Assembly: GCA_021292105.1 (NCBI GenBank)
Contig: CM037868.1
Span: 29,090,403 to 29,154,402, forward strand
DNA: 64,000 nt
DNA from: Anadara kagoshimensis
Lineage: Eukaryota > Mollusca > Bivalvia > Arcoida > Arcidae
Reading direction: 5' to 3'
Shown here: one piece after another, positions 63,177-64,000 of the stretch
Layout: each line of letters starts with the position of its first letter
Numbering within the stretch: position 1 is the stretch's first letter
Made by a program: the position numbers and the translations under genes
Notes under the pieces: model-generated
Database searches by the model: none
The model's input: only the letters and a program-made list of their open reading frames with translations
Told to the model about the DNA's origin: nothing

Positions 63177-63582
63177 ACAGGTACAAACACGGACTGGTAT
63201 AAGTATCGTATAACAGGTACACTGGTAACCAGGAGTCACCACATATTGTATATAGGTACACAGGTACAAACACGGACTGTTATAAGTATCGTATAACAGG
63301 TACACTGGTAACCAGGAGTCACCACATATTGTATATAGGTACACAAATACAAACACGGACTGGTATAAGTACCGTATAACAGGTACACTGGTAACCAGGA
63401 GTCACCACATATTGTATATAGGTACACAGGTACAAACACGGACTGGTATAAGTATCGTATAACAGGTACACTGGTAACCAGGAGTCACCACAGATTGTAT
63501 ATAGGTACACAGGTACAAACACGGACTGGTATAAGTATCGTATAACAGGTACACTGGTAACAAGAAGTCACCACATATTGTA
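63177..63582 (+). repeat. 83-bp tandem repeat, ~5 copies
   Basis: The unit begins ACAGGTACAAACACGGACTG and includes ACTGGTAACCAGGAGTCACC and TTGTATATAGGTAC. Copies differ by single bases. Frame-shifted open frames spaced 83 bp apart on the minus strand are by-products. 63583-64000 shows nothing further. Confidence 0.96.
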
Positions 63583-64000
63583 AGATTTGGGTCCCGCAGT
63601 CAAGCTTTTACACATACTGCTTAAACATATTTACCACAGGTTTTTTACAGTAAGCGTATTATTATCATATATAAATAACATTGAAAAAAAATATACATAT
63701 ATCATTATCGTATATGAATAAAATAATTAACTATACACAGTATTACCACCAACAATATTTTTGTAGAACAAAGTACATGTAATAACGTTATTGTGTTTTA
63801 GTATATACATTTACTCCTCAAAGAAAACTTAAAAGCATCTTCCATTTTTCAAGGCATATTTTCAAATCATAAAAATTCAATATTAGCAGTCATTATTATT
63901 TATATTTTCAAAGTGAGGAAAATGGTGTACAGTTAATATACATGTAGGGTATCCTTTCTTTTCCATAACAATATATTGTTTTTCGTAAGTCACGATGCTG

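Overview
The window is AT-rich animal genomic DNA with GT-AG introns, dense non-autonomous transposons and very large tandem arrays. The repeat style, especially an interspersed element with AGCTCACCTGAGC-type ends and internal AGGTCA-rich repeats, suggests a mollusc and probably a bivalve. That placement is inferred from repeat style and gene divergence, not from any species-specific marker.

Only one host gene can be supported: a carnitine O-palmitoyltransferase 1 (CPT1) gene on the + strand. Fifteen coding exons can be joined with consistent phases from 1702 to the stop codon at 33857-33859. They give about 734 residues, roughly the animal enzyme minus its first ~45 residues, whose exon should lie left of the window. 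Both N-terminal membrane segments, the catalytic His region, the carnitine-binding GRTETVRS stretch, the STS motif and the C-terminal GGGFGPV..DGYG block are present.

Layout: 1-1701 is upstream sequence with a decayed minus-strand CCHC zinc-knuckle fragment inside a local duplication. 1702-33859 is CPT1. Intron 5 (7115-10370) holds a 1.6 kb TIR element with nested insertions. Intron 9 (12592-26254, 13.7 kb) holds a hairpin MITE pair, a second TIR element, a 149-bp near-perfect palindrome, a 1.6 kb AGGTCA-rich element and a 5-kb array of a 53-bp satellite. Intron 12 holds a tRNA-derived SINE with a 29-bp minisatellite inside its tRNA-like head, plus a reverse-transcriptase relic. Intron 14 begins with ~21 copies of an 81-bp unit made of the end of exon 14 and its splice donor. 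33860-64000 is non-coding: further copies of the same transposon families, 30-bp, 52-bp, 20-bp and 83-bp arrays, and a 12.3-kb array of a 43-bp satellite (about 47.33-59.59 kb).

The most notable observations are the tandem expansion of an exon end together with its splice donor (81 bp, exactly 27 codons); the 43-bp satellite apparently seeded inside an interspersed element whose unexpanded relative sits at about 25.05-25.41 kb; and a minisatellite grown inside a SINE head. No rRNA gene, functional tRNA gene, CRISPR array or operon was seen. Most open frames other than CPT1 are by-products of tandem repeats. All homology statements come from reading the sequence and general knowledge of the families; no searches were run.
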